This document shows positions 62,952 through 64,000 of a stretch of DNA of 64,000 nt, piece by piece. Source of the DNA: an uncultured Lachnospiraceae bacterium (lineage in GTDB: Bacteria; Bacillota; Clostridia; Lachnospirales; Lachnospiraceae); contig CAUAFT010000005.1 in assembly GCA_958428365.1 (NCBI GenBank), positions 62,001 to 126,000 of the forward strand, written 5' to 3'. The notes below the pieces were generated by a model. The model had not been told where the DNA came from. It saw nothing but the letters and a program-made list of their open reading frames with translations, and did no database searches. A program made the position numbers and the translations under genes. Positions within the stretch are counted from its first letter, which is position 1, and each line of letters starts with the position of its first letter.

Positions 62952-64000
62952 AGTATCTCTCCTATCAAATCATACTCATAAGCTCCGGTCACTCTGACTT
63001 TTACAAAGTCACCGCTCACTAGTGTCTTATCGGTATCAATGAAAATGTAGCCGTCGATATCCGGCGCATCCCGGTAAGTTCTGCCTACATAGGTATTTTC
63101 ACCGGATACCTGTCCTTCTACCATGCAATACAGTTCTCTTCCAATCAGTTTCTCGTTGGCATCCATGATCACCTCTTCCTGAAGCTCCATGACCTCCTGC
63201 CGCCACTTCTCTTTCACTTCCTCTTCCACCTGATCCGGAAAACTCTCTGCCGGGGTATCCTCCTCCGGAGAGTAGGTAAAGGCTCCCAGACGGTCAAATT
63301 CCATTTCATTGATAAAATACATCAATTCCTCATGTTCTTTTTCTGTCTCGCCCGGAAAACCACAGATCAGGGTAGTCCGAAGCGCAATGTCGGGAATCTC
63401 TTTTCTCAGCTTTGCAACAATATCACGCAGATCTTTCTGGGAAGTTCTTCTTCCCATCCGTTTTAAAATGGTATCGTCCGCGTGCTGGATCGGCAGATCC
63501 AGATAGTGGCATACTTTTTCATTCCGCTTCATAGAGTCGATCAGCTCATCATAGATCTCTTCAGGATAGCAATAGAGGATCCGGATCCAGTAGATCCCTT
63601 CGATCTTGTTCAGTTCATCCAAAAGTCTGTGTAAAGATTTCTCGCCGTAAAGATCCACTCCATAGAGGGTGGTCTCCTGAGCCACCAGGATCAGTTCCTT
63701 TACGCCCTGTGCCGCCAGCTCCTTTGCGGAGGCAATCAATTCCTCCATCGGTACGCTGCGGTAACTGCCGCGGATCTTTGGAATGATACAGTAAGTACAA
63801 TGTTTATCACAGCCCTCCGCGATTTTTAAATGAGCGTAATGTCCTCCCGTGGTCAGAGTTCTCTTTGACTTAACTTTCGGAAGTCCTTCCAATGTCTGGA
63901 AATTCTCATAATTTTTTCCTTCCAGAACACTGCTTACCGCCTCCGCAATCGCATCGTAGGAATTGGTGCCAAGGATGGCATCCACTTGTGGGATCTCTTT
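62948..64000 (-). CDS. rimO: Ribosomal protein S12 methylthiotransferase, partial
   Basis: RimO methylthiolates Asp of ribosomal protein S12 using a radical SAM mechanism and two iron-sulfur clusters. The visible part, about 350 residues, lacks the N-terminal half of the UPF0004 domain, which lies beyond the window. It holds the radical SAM cysteines in AEGCDKHCTYCIIPKIRGSYRS, LVAQETTLYGVDLYG, LPIQHADDTILKRMGR and a C-terminal TRAM domain (about the last 65 residues). The IQHADD and TRAM patterns favour RimO over MiaB. Confidence 0.93.
   Translation of the reverse strand, partial: KEIPQVDAILGTNSYDAIAEAVSSVLEGKNYENFQTLEGLPKVKSKRTLTTGGHYAHLKIAEGCDKHCTYCIIPKIRGSYRSVPMEELIASAKELAAQGVKELILVAQETTLYGVDLYGEKSLHRLLDELNKIEGIYWIRILYCYPEEIYDELIDSMKRNEKVCHYLDLPIQHADDTILKRMGRRTSQKDLRDIVAKLRKEIPDIALRTTLICGFPGETEKEHEELMYFINEMEFDRLGAFTYSPEEDTPAESFPDQVEEEVKEKWRQEVMELQEEVIMDANEKLIGRELYCMVEGQVSGENTYVGRTYRDAPDIDGYIFIDTDKTLVSGDFVKVRVTGAYEYDLIGEIL

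Noticed and set aside
1..64000. tRNA, rRNA, tmRNA, RNase P RNA, CRISPR array, prophage or intact transposase genes
   Set aside because: No characteristic conserved stretches, spaced direct repeats or transposase/integrase motifs were seen on either strand by reading; a tRNAscan/Infernal run would be the decisive check.

Overview
The window reads as ordinary chromosomal DNA of a spore-forming, anaerobic member of the Clostridia, most likely Lachnospiraceae. The evidence is moderate GC content, AGGAGG-type ribosome binding sites, consensus sigma-A promoters, Firmicutes-only genes (Prp protease with a cleavable L27 leader, TepA, Rex, RecU, YlbJ, a SpoIIIE-type translocase), the HisZ/short-HisG pair, an Re-citrate synthase, and many Lachnospiraceae-style small proteins. 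Nearly all genes lie on the minus strand. The plus-strand exceptions are 29686-31058, 37522-42226 and 59306-60235. No rRNA, tRNA, CRISPR array, phage or intact insertion sequence was seen.

Layout. 1-1670: ribosome block rplU-prp-rpmA-obgE behind a consensus promoter and an L21-type leader. 1715-8877: a membrane-anchored zinc-ribbon/TPR protein, one-carbon folate genes folD and fhs, DNA translocase ftsK/spoIIIE, and uppP. 9144-12578: an ECF sigma/anti-sigma pair with a candidate autoregulated promoter, tepA, and bioY under a BirA-type operator. 12701-17991: glgA, metY, a CFI-box-like protein, yebC, and a CBS/CorC protein. 18070-21200: a lone mazF, alr, and the NAD(P)HX repair enzyme. 21201-21831: a gene-free stretch with a promoter-driven, rod-shaped RNA candidate (6S-like) and a separate long inverted repeat resembling a MITE. 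21832-28431: a coiled-coil protein, rex, an ABC-F protein, then icd, a GntR regulator and Re-citrate synthase. The last three form a citrate-to-2-oxoglutarate operon with GntR-type sites over its promoter. 28513-31058: an atypical response regulator and a group of very small proteins, one with a sigma-K-like promoter. 31159-37217: leuS, a secreted InlB-repeat protein, and an EF-G2-type GTPase. 37522-42226 (plus): aroF-tyrA, then a TetR regulator beside an iron-dependent alcohol dehydrogenase.

42373-64000: a small membrane protein, then rng and two radical-SAM-linked genes, then the histidine genes (transcribed hisZ-G-D-B-IE). The HisIE protein carries an N-terminal HisF-like barrel that has lost both catalytic aspartates. 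Upstream is a long run of housekeeping genes (recU, histidine phosphatase, two pseudouridine synthases, YgiQ, HAD, M23 peptidase, pepD), then ylbJ, a coiled-coil protein, coaD, rsmD, pncC/cinA, pgsA and rimO.

The points most worth follow-up are the structured RNA candidate at 21255-21420 and the inverted-repeat element next to it, the pseudo-HisF/HisIE fusion, tandem operator-like repeats at the start of the his transcript, a palindromic repeat family attached to terminators (three copies), and the divergent small-protein cluster near 30 kb. All functional assignments come from reading motifs in the sequence; no database search was run.
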